Shown: in pieces, positions 45,178 through 54,307 of the stretch
Layout of the letters: every line of letters starts with the position of its first letter
How positions within the stretch are numbered: the stretch's first letter is position 1
Source of the DNA: Phaeobacter gallaeciensis DSM 26640
GTDB taxonomy: Bacteria > Pseudomonadota > Alphaproteobacteria > Rhodobacterales > Rhodobacteraceae
Assembly (NCBI RefSeq): GCF_000511385.1
Contig: NC_023137.1
Coordinates: 2,859,001 to 2,923,000 of the forward strand
Length of the DNA: 64,000 nt
Direction: 5' to 3'
Notes under the pieces: generated by a model
Told to the model about the DNA's origin: nothing
Database searches by the model: none
The model's input: the letters and a program-made list of their open reading frames with translations, nothing else
Program-made: the position numbers and the translations under genes

Positions 45178-46017
45178 TCAGTTGGAGGCGACCTGATAGG
45201 ACTGGGGCAGACCCGCGTATTCTTCGATCGCGCCTTGCAGCCAGGCGTCATAGGCCTCTTGGCTCACCACTTTTACAGTGATTGGCATATAGGCATGGTC
45301 CTTGCCGCAGAGCTCGGAACACTGACCGAAGTAAATGCCTTCCTTCTCCGCCTTGAACCACAGCTCCGCCAGACGACCGGGAACGGCGTCCTGCTTCACG
45401 CCAAACGCCGGGATGGTCCAGGAGTGGATCACATCCGCACCGGTCACCTGCATCACGACGGTTTTGCCGACGGGCACAACAACGGCAGTGTCAGTCGCCA
45501 GCAGATATTCGTCTTCGGCGTAGCCGTTGTCAGCCAGGTCTTCCTTGGCCAGCATGAAGCTCTCAAAGCCGAATTCGTGGTCCACATATTCATAGCCCCA
45601 GTACCACTGGTAGCCGGTCACCTTGATGGTGATGTCACCTTCCGGGATCTCCTGCTGGCGGAACAGCTCCGGCAGCGAGAACGAACCGATAAACACCAGA
45701 ATGATGATCGGGACCACGGTCCATGCGATTTCAATCGGCGTGTTGTGGGTGAACTGTGATGCATTCGGGTTAGCACGACGGTTGAACCGCACAATCGCAT
45801 AGAGCAGCAGTGCACCAACAAATACACAGACAGCGGTGATGATCACCAGAATCATGTAGTCCAGAGAATGGATGCCTTCGGCAAGCTCGGTCGCTGCCGG
45901 CTGAAAGCCAAGGCCGCCGTCAACCGGCTTGCCAATGGTTTCCAGACCTTCTTGCGCCATAGCTGGAAGGCTCGAGAGGCCTGAGAAAAGGCCTGAAAGC
46001 ATCAAAGCGTTCTTCAT
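45178..46017 (-). CDS. ctaC: Cytochrome c oxidase subunit II
   Basis: 279 residues with signal peptide ([21 protein letters not shown]), two membrane helices ([22 protein letters not shown] and [25 protein letters not shown]) and a periplasmic cupredoxin domain. [13 protein letters not shown] is the electron-entry patch and [14 protein letters not shown] the CuA site (Cys-x3-Cys-x3-His-x2-Met). AGGA lies six bases before the ATG. First gene of the minus-strand operon; subunit I is not in the window. Confidence 0.97.
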   Translation of the reverse strand: MKNALMLSGLFSGLSSLPAMAQEGLETIGKPVDGGLGFQPAATELAEGIHSLDYMILVIITAVCVFVGALLLYAIVRFNRRANPNASQFTHNTPIEIAWTVVPIIILVFIGSFSLPELFRQQEIPEGDITIKVTGYQWYWGYEYVDHEFGFESFMLAKEDLADNGYAEDEYLLATDTAVVVPVGKTVVMQVTGADVIHSWTIPAFGVKQDAVPGRLAELWFKAEKEGIYFGQCSELCGKDHAYMPITVKVVSQEAYDAWLQGAIEEYAGLPQSYQVASN

Positions 46018-46184
46018 GTCATGTCCTGATCAGTTGATCGGTTGATCGAGTTGTTCCTGCGCCGACGTCCTATGTCGGAACTTTGATTCCACAAAACGCG
46101 CCGGACCCGTTGTCTTTGACGCTGCTAAAAATCATATTCCATCGTGCAGTTAAAGAGGAATGCTCGCGTCAAAGCGTCGCTTTC

Positions 46185-46198
46185 TTGATTTAGATCAA
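46185..46198. promoter_or_regulatory. Perfect FNR/FnrL-type binding site
   Basis: TTGATTTAGATCAA matches TTGAT-N4-ATCAA exactly, the FNR/FnrL/FixK consensus. Its centre lies about 174 bp upstream of the ctaC start and 25 bp upstream of the tldD start, in the 199-bp divergent region. Oxygen-dependent control of the oxidase operon is the likely role; if a transcript starts between it and tldD it would block that promoter. Confidence 0.7.
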
Positions 46199-46216
46199 AA
46201 AAACCGAGGTCAAACC

Positions 46217-47638
46217 ATGGATACCGCAGCCTTCCGCCCGTTTGAAACCACCCTGCCCGAGGATGAGGCGCTGGGGGTCCTGCGCTCGGCCCTTGCCGGG
46301 GCCGATGATGGCGAGATCTTTGTCGAGCGGCGCAAGTCAGAGGCGCTCACGTTTGACGATGGCCGACTGCGCAACGCGAGCTATGACGCCGCCGAAGGGT
46401 TCGGACTGCGCGCGGTCAATGGCGAGGTCGCCGGCTATGCCCATTCCACCGATGTCTCTATTGCCGGGTTGAAGCGTGCCGCCGAAACCGCGCGCCTTGC
46501 CGTGGGCGATGGTGGCGGCACCATGGCTCCGCCACCGCCGCGCACCAACACCCGCCTCTATACAGATGATGATCCGATTGGCGCGATGCCCTTTGCCGTG
46601 AAGGTGGAGACCCTGCGCGAGATCGACGCCTTTGCCCGCGCACAGGACTCGCGGGTGGTGCAGGTCTCGGCGATGCTGGCCGCCTCCCTGCAGGAGATGG
46701 AGATCCTGCGCGCTGATGGCACCCGCGTGCGTGACGTGCGCCCGATGACCCGGCTCAACGTCTCCGTCATCGTGGAACAGGACGGCCGCCGCGAAAGCGG
46801 CTCTGCCGGTGGCGGCGGGCGCGTGGGGCTGGACGGTCTGGTCGATCCCGCCGATTGGCAGAGCAAAGTCCGCGAGGCGCTGCGGATCGCCTGCGTCAAC
46901 CTTGAGGCCGTCCCCGCCCCCGCCGGTGAGATGGACGTGGTGCTTGGCCCCGGCTGGCCCGGTATTTTGCTGCACGAAGCCATCGGCCACGGGCTGGAAG
47001 GCGATTTCAACCGCAAGGGCTCATCGGCCTTTGCCGGCCTTATGGGTCAGCAGATCGCCGCCAAGGGGGTGACGGTGCTGGATGACGGCACCATCGCCGA
47101 CCGGCGCGGCTCCATCACCGTGGATGACGAAGGCACGCCCAGCCAGAAAACCACCCTGATCGAGGATGGCAAGCTGGTCGGTTTCATGCAGGACCGCCAG
47201 AACGCGCGCCTGATGGGCGTGGAGAGCACCGGCAACGGACGTCGCCAAAGCTATGCCCACGCGCCAATGCCGCGGATGACAAATACCTATATGCTGGGCG
47301 GCGACGCCGACCCCGACGATCTGGTCACCTCCATCAAAGATGGCATCTGGGCCGTGGGCTTTGGCGGTGGTCAGGTCGACATTACCAACGGCAAATTTGT
47401 GTTCTCCTGCACCGAGGCCTACCGGGTGAAGGATGGCAAGGTCGGCGCCCCGGTCAAAGGCGCCACCCTGATCGGTGATGGCGCCACGGCGCTGAACAAG
47501 ATCCGCGCGCTTGGCAATGACATGGCGCTGGACCCCGGAATGGGAAATTGCGGCAAGCAGGGGCAATGGGTTCCCGTTGGCGTAGGACAGCCCACAGTCC
47601 TAATGGGTGGGCTTACGGTTGGCGGCTCCGCCACCTAA
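46217..47638 (+). CDS. tldD: TldD-family metalloprotease
   Basis: 473 residues from ATG 46217; the frame runs back to 46160, but that part spans the FNR site and is not conserved-looking. The metal site is in LLHEAIGHGLEGDFNRKGSSAF (HExxxH) and the C-terminal domain includes KFVFSCTEAYRVKDGK and MGNCGKQGQWVPVGVGQPTVLMGGLTVGGSAT. In other bacteria TldD works with PmbA/TldE to process peptides, such as microcin B17 and the CcdA antitoxin; the partner is not in the window. Confidence 0.96.
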   Translation: MDTAAFRPFETTLPEDEALGVLRSALAGADDGEIFVERRKSEALTFDDGRLRNASYDAAEGFGLRAVNGEVAGYAHSTDVSIAGLKRAAETARLAVGDGGGTMAPPPPRTNTRLYTDDDPIGAMPFAVKVETLREIDAFARAQDSRVVQVSAMLAASLQEMEILRADGTRVRDVRPMTRLNVSVIVEQDGRRESGSAGGGGRVGLDGLVDPADWQSKVREALRIACVNLEAVPAPAGEMDVVLGPGWPGILLHEAIGHGLEGDFNRKGSSAFAGLMGQQIAAKGVTVLDDGTIADRRGSITVDDEGTPSQKTTLIEDGKLVGFMQDRQNARLMGVESTGNGRRQSYAHAPMPRMTNTYMLGGDADPDDLVTSIKDGIWAVGFGGGQVDITNGKFVFSCTEAYRVKDGKVGAPVKGATLIGDGATALNKIRALGNDMALDPGMGNCGKQGQWVPVGVGQPTVLMGGLTVGGSAT

Positions 47639-47945
47639 GCTTTCGCGAGAGGTGGTCGCGGTCTCGCCATCAGATCCGAAGCCTCACTCACCACAAGAAT
47701 CGCCGCCGTGTCGCTAAACTGCCGACTCGGCGGCACTTTTCGGTAATTTCACGATATCCAGCCCTCATATGAAGACGTGGTGTGCGGCCTGCTTTTGGAC
47801 ACGCCCCTTAGCGGAGGCGATTTTTCGCTTACGGCATAACGAGTTAGAATTGAGTTTGTTAAAATATTTCCTTTAATTCTCCATGTTCATCACCTGTTAA
47901 CCACTCAAGAGCTAATCATAGTCCTGCAACAAGGCGGAGCGCAGG
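47639..47945. other. Intergenic region tldD-dprA
   Basis: 307 bp. The first 100 bp are GC-rich and include a hairpin candidate. The last 130 bp are AT-rich (for example TTGTTAAAATATTTCC near 47858) and likely hold the dprA promoter. No gene seen. Confidence 0.5.
47702..47739 (+). terminator. Possible terminator of tldD
   Basis: GCCGCCG (47702-47708) pairs with CGGCGGC (47728-47734), loop 19 bases, then ACTTTT. The loop is long and the T-run short. Confidence 0.4.
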
Positions 47946-49184
47946 ATGACCGAAGAAGCACATTCTTCCACTCACCCCCCACTCCCACCCACCACGGAAG
48001 ATATGCGGATTTCCTGGCTCCGTCTTTTGCGCTCAAGACGTGTTGGCGCGGTGACGTTTCACCGTCTCCTCGCGAAATATGGATCAGCGCAGAACGCGCT
48101 ATCCGCGTTGCCTGAAATGGCACGCGCCGCTGGCGTTAAAGGGTATGAAATATGCTCTGCCGATGCGGCATTGGCCGAAATAAAGGCCGCAGAAGCCGCC
48201 AATGCGCGGCTTTTGTGCTTTGGGGAGGCCGACTATCCATCCCATCTGGTCGCGCTGCGCGACGCCCCGCCCCTGCTCTGGGCGGTGGGCGATCTGGCGC
48301 ATCTGAACCAGCCGACCATCGCCATTGTCGGCGCACGCAATGCCTCCTCCCTTGGGGTGCGCATGGCCCGTGCTTTGGCCCGAGAGCTGGGAGAGGCCGG
48401 TTATTGCATCATCTCGGGGCTGGCACGCGGCATTGATACTGCCGCCCATATGGCCGCCCTGAGCACCGGCACTTGCGCCGTGATGGCGGGCGGCGTCGAT
48501 GTGATCTACCCGACCGAAAACACCCGGCTGGCCAAGGATATCGCCGATCAGGGCGTGATGATTTCCGAACACCCGATGGGCATGTCGCCCCGTGCGCGGC
48601 ATTTTCCAGCCCGTAACCGCATCATTGCCGGCGCCGCTCAGGCTGTGGTGGTGGTGGAGGGCGCTGCGAAATCGGGTTCGCTGATCACCGCGCGCGACGC
48701 GCTGGATCTGGGGCGCGATGTGCTGGCGGTGCCCGGCCACCCGTTTGATGCCCGTGCTGCGGGCTGCAATATGCTGATCCGCGACGGCGCCCAACTGGTG
48801 CGCAACGCGCAAGACGTGATCGAGGCGCTGCCGCCGATGGATCTGTCGCACCGCGTGGTGACTGAACTCTCCGACCGCCCGGTGCCCCCGCCGGAGGCCG
48901 CGGCCAGCGCTCGCCTCACGGATCTGCCCCCTCCCCCGCCGGAACAGCGCAACTTGCGAGAGACTGCGGCGCTGCACCAGCGCATCCTCGACCGGCTCGG
49001 CCCTGCCCCCACGGCGGAGGATCAGCTGGTCCGCGATCTCGCGCTGACGTCCCGCGATCTGGCCCCGGCACTCACCGATCTGGAGCTTTCCGGTGCTGTC
49101 GCCCGCGCGGCGGGTGGTCTATTGATCCGCGGCGACTTTGACGCGGCCTCAGATCCCAGAGAGACGCCCAAATCCCAGCGCTGA
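47946..49184 (+). CDS. dprA: DNA-processing protein DprA
   Basis: 412 residues, loads RecA onto incoming single-stranded DNA during natural transformation. The Rossmann-like core reads IAIVGARNASSLGVRMARALARELGEAGYCIISGLARGIDTAAHMAAL and continues GVDVIYPTENTRLAKDIADQG, RNRIIAGAAQAVVVVEGAAKSGSLITA. A Pro-rich linker (LPPPPPEQRN) leads to a C-terminal winged-helix (DMLxxxx-like LTSRDLAPALTDLELSGAVARAAGGLL). It is followed 113 bp later by topA, the usual pairing. Confidence 0.97.
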   Translation: MTEEAHSSTHPPLPPTTEDMRISWLRLLRSRRVGAVTFHRLLAKYGSAQNALSALPEMARAAGVKGYEICSADAALAEIKAAEAANARLLCFGEADYPSHLVALRDAPPLLWAVGDLAHLNQPTIAIVGARNASSLGVRMARALARELGEAGYCIISGLARGIDTAAHMAALSTGTCAVMAGGVDVIYPTENTRLAKDIADQGVMISEHPMGMSPRARHFPARNRIIAGAAQAVVVVEGAAKSGSLITARDALDLGRDVLAVPGHPFDARAAGCNMLIRDGAQLVRNAQDVIEALPPMDLSHRVVTELSDRPVPPPEAAASARLTDLPPPPPEQRNLRETAALHQRILDRLGPAPTAEDQLVRDLALTSRDLAPALTDLELSGAVARAAGGLLIRGDFDAASDPRETPKSQR

Positions 49185-49297
49185 TTGACGCAACAGCCCA
49201 TTGTCATTCGATGCCGGATTGACAATCTCCCCTTGCACCCCACATGTTGCCCCGCCATAGAGCGCCCGCAGCCCGTCCCATAGAGGTTTACGAATTT

Positions 49298-52000
49298 ATG
49301 CCCGTTGTTGTTGTAGAATCCCCAGCTAAAGCCAAGACAATTAACAAGTATCTTGGCTCCGACTACACGGTTCTGGCCTCTTACGGACATGTGCGCGACC
49401 TGCCTGCAAAGAACGGATCGGTCGAACCCGACGATGATTTCGCGATGACCTGGGAAGTCGGCGCCGACAGCCGCAAACACGTCAAGGCCATCGCCGATGC
49501 GCTGAAAGACGACAATGCATTGATCCTCGCAACTGACCCCGATCGCGAGGGCGAGGCGATCAGCTGGCACTTGCAGGAGGCGCTGACCAAGCGCCGCTCG
49601 ATCAAGAAGGACACCGCCGTCTCCCGCGTGACCTTCAACGCGATCACCAAGGAAGCCGTCACCGAGGCAATGAAGAACCCCCGTCAGGTTGACCTGCCGC
49701 TGGTGGAGGCCTATCTGGCCCGCCGCGCGCTGGACTACCTCGTCGGCTTCAACCTGTCGCCCGTGCTGTGGCGCAAACTGCCCGGTGCGCGCTCTGCCGG
49801 GCGCGTGCAATCCGTCTGCCTGCGCCTGATTGTTGAGCGTGAGATGGAGATCGAGGCGTTCAATCCGCAGGAATACTGGTCCGTGAAGGCAAGCCTCGCG
49901 ACCCCGCGCGGACAGGAGTTCGAGGCCCGCCTGACGGTTCTCGGCGGTGACAAGCTGGACAAATACGCGCTGGCCAATTCCACCGCAGCCGAGTTGGCGG
50001 TGCAGGCCGTCGCCAGCCGGTCCCTGACCGTGCAGTCGGTCGAGGCAAAACCCGCCTCCCGCAATCCATCTGCGCCCTTCATGACGTCAACCCTGCAGCA
50101 GGAAGCCAGCCGCAAATTCGGCATGGGCGCGAAGCAATGTATGAACGCCGCACAGCGCCTCTATGAGGCTGGCTACATCACCTATATGCGGACCGATGGC
50201 ATCGATATGGCGCCAGAGGCGGTGCAGGAAGCGCGCGCTGAAATCGCCAATCGCTACGGTGCTGAATATGTGCCGGGATCGCCCCGGATCTACAAAAACA
50301 AGGCCAAGAATGCGCAAGAGGCGCATGAATGTATCCGCCCAACCGACATGAGTCGCGACGCCAAGAGCCTGAAAGTCTCCGAGGACGATCAGCGCAAGCT
50401 TTATGATCTGATCTGGAAGCGGACCCTCGCCTGCCAGATGGAAGGTGCACGTTTGGAGCGGACGACCGTCGATATCGGCTCTGACGACCGTCAGGTGGTG
50501 CTGCGCGCCACCGGTCAGGTGATGTTGTTCGACGGCTTCCTGCGTGTCTACGAAGAAGGCCGCGATGATGTTGTCGACGATGACGACAAGCGCCTGCCGC
50601 AGATCATGCAGGGCGAGTCGCTGAAATTCGCAGCATCCCTGGCCGCGCAGGCGGAGAAAGCCGACGCGGGCGGCGCCATCCTGTCAGACGACAAGGCGGT
50701 TCTGGGCCTGCAGCACCACACCCAGCCGCCGCCCCGCTTTACCGAAGCGACATTGGTCAAACGCATGGAAGAGCTGGGCATCGGCCGCCCCTCCACCTAT
50801 GCCTCTGTGATCACCACGATTCAGGACCGCGAATATGTCCGCAAGGACAAGAACCGCCTGTTCCCTGAGGACAAGGGCCGGATCGTCACCATCTTCCTGC
50901 TGAATTTCTTTCGCACCTACGTGGGATATGAATTCACCGCCAATCTGGAAGGGGAGCTGGACGACGTTAGCGCCGGTGACCGCGACTACAAGGATCTGTT
51001 GAGCCGGTTCTGGCGCGATTTTTCCGCCGCGATCTCGGAGACCTCCGACCTGCGCATCACCGAAGTGCTGGATGTGCTGGATGACGCGCTGGCCCCGCAG
51101 CTGTATCCGCCGCGCGAAGATGGTGCCGATCCCCGCATCTGCCCCAAATGCGGCGCCGGTCAGCTGCATCTGAAGACCTCGCGCACCGGCGGGTTTGTCG
51201 GCTGCGGCAACTACCCCGAGTGCAACTACACCCGCCCCATTTCCGGGGAGGGCGCAGAAGGCTACGAACGTGTTCTGGGCGAGGATGATGGCGATGAGAT
51301 CCACCTGAAATCCGGTCGTTTCGGACCCTATGTGCAGCGCGGCGAAGCCACGCCCGAAAACAAGAAGCCGCCACGCTCCTCGCTGCCCAAACAGGGCAAG
51401 GATTTTCTGCCGGGTTGGGGTCCAAATGATGTGACGCTGGAACAGGCCGTCACCCTGCTGACCCTGCCCCGCGAGGTTGGTCAGCACCCCGAGGGCGGCG
51501 CGATCCAGGCCAATCTGGGCCGCTTTGGCCCCTATATTGCGCATCAGAAACCGGATGAGGAAAAGCCGGTTTACGTGAACCTCAAGGAAACGCTAGACGT
51601 CTTTGAGATCGGCATGAACCGGGCGGTGGAAATGCTGGCGGAGAAGCGCGCCAACCCCGGTCGTGGCCGCCGTGCCGCTGCCAAGGCGCTGAAAGAGCTG
51701 GGCGATCACCCCGAAAACGGCGGTGCCATCAGTATCATGGACGGGCGTTACGGGCCTTATGTGAAATGGGAAAAGGTGAACGCCACCCTGCCCAAAGACG
51801 TCGAGCCGAAGGACGTCACAGTCGAGATGGCCGTACAACTGATCACCGAGAAAGCCGGCAAATCCGGTGCCAAGAAGAAGGCTCCGGCAAAGAAGGCAGC
51901 TCCGAAAAAGGCCGCCGCCAAAAAGACAGCGGCGAAGAAACCCGCCGCGAAAAAGCCTGCAGCCAAAAAGAAGGCCGAGACCAGCAGCGACGAGGGGTAA
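49298..52000 (+). CDS. topA: DNA topoisomerase I
   Basis: Relaxes negative supercoils (type IA). 900 residues from ATG 49298 (MPVVVVESPAKAKTINKYLG); upstream in-frame codons are not conserved. TOPRIM acidic residues are in LATDPDREGEAISWHL; the catalytic Tyr lies in the YITYMRTDGIDM region; a C-terminal zinc ribbon is visible (CPKCGAGQLHLKTSRTGGFVGCGNYPECNY). Two or three Topo_C_Rpt-like repeats follow (SGRFGPYVQRGE, LGRFGPYIAHQ, DGRYGPYVKWE), then a Lys/Ala tail from residue about 860 (KAPAKKAAPKKAAAKK) that probably contacts DNA. Confidence 0.98.
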   Translation: MPVVVVESPAKAKTINKYLGSDYTVLASYGHVRDLPAKNGSVEPDDDFAMTWEVGADSRKHVKAIADALKDDNALILATDPDREGEAISWHLQEALTKRRSIKKDTAVSRVTFNAITKEAVTEAMKNPRQVDLPLVEAYLARRALDYLVGFNLSPVLWRKLPGARSAGRVQSVCLRLIVEREMEIEAFNPQEYWSVKASLATPRGQEFEARLTVLGGDKLDKYALANSTAAELAVQAVASRSLTVQSVEAKPASRNPSAPFMTSTLQQEASRKFGMGAKQCMNAAQRLYEAGYITYMRTDGIDMAPEAVQEARAEIANRYGAEYVPGSPRIYKNKAKNAQEAHECIRPTDMSRDAKSLKVSEDDQRKLYDLIWKRTLACQMEGARLERTTVDIGSDDRQVVLRATGQVMLFDGFLRVYEEGRDDVVDDDDKRLPQIMQGESLKFAASLAAQAEKADAGGAILSDDKAVLGLQHHTQPPPRFTEATLVKRMEELGIGRPSTYASVITTIQDREYVRKDKNRLFPEDKGRIVTIFLLNFFRTYVGYEFTANLEGELDDVSAGDRDYKDLLSRFWRDFSAAISETSDLRITEVLDVLDDALAPQLYPPREDGADPRICPKCGAGQLHLKTSRTGGFVGCGNYPECNYTRPISGEGAEGYERVLGEDDGDEIHLKSGRFGPYVQRGEATPENKKPPRSSLPKQGKDFLPGWGPNDVTLEQAVTLLTLPREVGQHPEGGAIQANLGRFGPYIAHQKPDEEKPVYVNLKETLDVFEIGMNRAVEMLAEKRANPGRGRRAAAKALKELGDHPENGGAISIMDGRYGPYVKWEKVNATLPKDVEPKDVTVEMAVQLITEKAGKSGAKKKAPAKKAAPKKAAAKKTAAKKPAAKKPAAKKKAETSSDEG

Positions 52001-52254
52001 TTCCCTCCGCCGCTGGCCTCCGGCCGTGTCCCCCCTAACTGCTCCCGCCCGATGAACTCCCGCCCGGTCAGCCCGGTCTTGCGACGGGCCTCGACCCGTT
52101 GGGCATGGCGCCGCTGACGCGGCGCGCTGTACCGCCCCATCCGATGCCCTGTGCCCCTGTCCGTAGAAATACGTGTCTTTCTCCGTATCGTTGACTCTGT
52201 CCCCGGCGGGCGTCAGAACTTTGCCAACCTGGCTGATGATCATGGGAGATGGAT
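52001..52254. other. Intergenic region topA-scoA
   Basis: 254 bp, GC-rich first half, promoter-length second half. No clear hairpin with a T-run, RNA gene or operator found. Confidence 0.4.
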
Positions 52255-52974
52255 ATGAAAAAGGTTTATTCCAACGCTGCCGAGGCGCTGGACGGTGTGC
52301 TGCACGATGGCATGTTCATCGCTGCAGGCGGGTTTGGGCTTTGCGGTATTCCGGAACTGCTGCTTGATGCGATCAAGGACGCAGGCACCAAGGATCTGAC
52401 CTTCGCCTCCAACAACGCGGGCGTTGATGACTTCGGCATCGGCATCCTGCTGCAGACCAAGCAGGTGAAGAAGATGATCTCCTCCTATGTGGGCGAAAAC
52501 GCCGAATTCATGCGCCAGTACCTGTCAGGTGAGCTGGAGCTGGAGTTTAATCCCCAAGGCACATTGGCCGAACGTATGCGCGCTGGTGGCGCAGGCATCC
52601 CCGGCTTCTTCACCAAGACCGGCGTGGGCACCGTCATTGCCGAGGGCAAGATGGAGAAACAGTTCCCCACCGGCGAAAACGGCGCCATGGAAGACTACAT
52701 CATGGAAGAGGGAATCTTTGCCGATCTCGCCATCGTCAAGGCCTGGAAGGCGGATGAAACCGGCAATCTGGTGTTCCGCAAGACCGCGCGCAACTTCAAC
52801 GCGCCTGCGGCCACCTGCGGCAAGATCTGCGTCGCAGAGGTTGAGGAAATCGTCCCCACCGGTTCGCTGGACCCGGATTCCATCCACCTGCCCGGCATCT
52901 ATGTGCATCGCATCATCCAAGGCGATCACGAGAAACGCATCGAACAGCGCACCACGCGCCCCGCAGCACAGTAA
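52255..52974 (+). CDS. scoA: 3-oxoacid CoA-transferase, subunit A
   Basis: Transfers CoA from succinyl-CoA to acetoacetate or a related keto-acid. 239 residues from ATG 52255, correctly spaced from GGGAG; ATG 52249 is two codons earlier and too close to it. Diagnostic segments are DGMFIAAGGFGLCGIPELLLDAI, DFGIGILLQTKQVKKMISSYVGEN and GTLAERMRAGGAGIPGFFTKTGVGT. Forms a heteromer with ScoB, 12 bp downstream. Confidence 0.95.
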   Translation: MKKVYSNAAEALDGVLHDGMFIAAGGFGLCGIPELLLDAIKDAGTKDLTFASNNAGVDDFGIGILLQTKQVKKMISSYVGENAEFMRQYLSGELELEFNPQGTLAERMRAGGAGIPGFFTKTGVGTVIAEGKMEKQFPTGENGAMEDYIMEEGIFADLAIVKAWKADETGNLVFRKTARNFNAPAATCGKICVAEVEEIVPTGSLDPDSIHLPGIYVHRIIQGDHEKRIEQRTTRPAAQ

Positions 52975-52986
52975 GGAGACCGCGAC

Positions 52987-53616
52987 ATGGCATGGGACCG
53001 CAATCAAATGGCCGCCCGCGCGGCACTGGAACTGCAGGACGGCTGGTATGTGAACCTCGGCATCGGCATTCCGACGCTGGTTAGCAACCACATCCCCGAA
53101 GGTGTCAACGTGACGCTGCAGTCGGAAAACGGCATGCTGGGCATGGGCCCCTTCCCGATTGAGGGCGAAGAGGATGCCGACCTGATCAACGCCGGCAAGC
53201 AGACCATCACCGAACTGCCCCAGACCGCCTATTTCGACAGCGCGCAATCCTTCGCGATGATCCGCGGCGGCAAAATCGCCATGGCGATCCTCGGCGCGAT
53301 GGAAGTCGCCGAAAACGGCGATCTGGCAAACTGGATGATCCCCGGCAAGCTGGTGAAGGGCATGGGCGGCGCGATGGATCTGGTGGCAGGCGTCGGCCGC
53401 GTGGTGGTGGTCATGGACCACACCAACAAGCACGGTGACAGCAAGGTGCTAACAGACTGCACCCTGCCCCTGACCGGCAAAGGCGTGGTGGATCGCATCA
53501 TCACCAACCTTGGCGTGCTGGATGTGGTCGAGGGCGGTCTGAAAATCGTTGAGACGGCCGAGGGTGTCAGCGAGGATGAGCTGCGCGCGGCAACTCAGGC
53601 GACCATCGTCAACTGA
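52987..53616 (+). CDS. scoB: 3-oxoacid CoA-transferase, subunit B
   Basis: 209 residues; carries the catalytic Glu in [16 protein letters not shown] and the [19 protein letters not shown] opening, with [36 protein letters not shown] near the end. An AAGGAG precedes the ATG. Strongly terminated downstream. Confidence 0.96.
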   Translation: MAWDRNQMAARAALELQDGWYVNLGIGIPTLVSNHIPEGVNVTLQSENGMLGMGPFPIEGEEDADLINAGKQTITELPQTAYFDSAQSFAMIRGGKIAMAILGAMEVAENGDLANWMIPGKLVKGMGGAMDLVAGVGRVVVVMDHTNKHGDSKVLTDCTLPLTGKGVVDRIITNLGVLDVVEGGLKIVETAEGVSEDELRAATQATIVN

Positions 53617-53639
53617 TCGCTGTAAGACACCGCAGAATT

Positions 53640-53674
53640 GAAACGGCCCGCCAGATCATCTGACGGGCCGTTTT
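53640..53674. terminator. Strong terminator after scoB, likely bidirectional
   Basis: AAACGGCCCG (53641-53650) and CGGGCCGTTT (53664-53673) are exact reverse complements, with an inner CAGA/TCTG pairing continuing the stem. It lies between the convergent scoB and the orphan minus-strand gene. Confidence 0.85.
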
Positions 53675-53678
53675 CATG

Positions 53679-54170
53679 TCACGCACCAATCAGCGGTGCC
53701 GCTGTCGCCCCTTTCGGCCGCCCTCGTGGGCGCAATGATGACCACAGCGGCAATTCCGCCGGGTTCAGTATCTCATACATATAGACGCGTTTGTCGTACC
53801 AGTTGACGCTCATCTCCCGGTCCTGCTCAAACACGATAACACAGTAATCATCACCATCCTGATCGCAGCTGTCACGGCCCAGCACGCTCACCACAACCGG
53901 ATCGACGAGATGGCGCTTGAACAGCACCTGTGCCTTCACCGTCTTGCCCGACAAATGCAGAGCCCCTGCAAACAACGCCACCGCCACCAGAATATGCCCA
54001 TAGCCGGAGAAGTTTCTGAGCGGATTGGCATTCGCCAGTCCCGGGCCAAAGGCAACAAAGATCAGCCGCCCGAAAAAGCCAACAAATGCGATGGTGCCAA
54101 ACATGATAATATTGTCAGTCGCCGCATGTGACCCCGCGGCCAAAGCCGTCGGATCGATCCCTAAATCCAA
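53679..54170 (-). CDS. Uncharacterised membrane protein
   Basis: 163 residues, possibly from an alternative start at 54170. An N-terminal segment HAATDNIIMFGTIAFVGFFGRLIFVAFGPGLA and a second GHILVAVALFAGALHLSG predict two membrane helices, followed by a soluble part with two Cys (SVLGRDSCDQDGDDYCVIVFE) and a basic C-terminus. I recognise no family. Its 3' end faces scoB across the terminator. Confidence 0.6.
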   Translation of the reverse strand: MDLGIDPTALAAGSHAATDNIIMFGTIAFVGFFGRLIFVAFGPGLANANPLRNFSGYGHILVAVALFAGALHLSGKTVKAQVLFKRHLVDPVVVSVLGRDSCDQDGDDYCVIVFEQDREMSVNWYDKRVYMYEILNPAELPLWSSLRPRGRPKGATAAPLIGA

Positions 54171-54307
54171 TGCCTGTCTCCAAAATTACTTCAGGTAGAA
54201 TATCCCTGCTGTAAATCAGCCAAATCGGGCGAAAAAATGATCCCGGTAGCCAGGTCGCAACAATTTTCCAAAAAACCGAGAGAGCCTGCGCTCGCCCAAA
54301 TCAGCGT

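Noticed and set aside
46033..46048. GTTGATCG repeated twice just upstream of ctaC
   Set aside because: Only 8 bp per unit; could be chance. The GATC-rich patch has no further copies.
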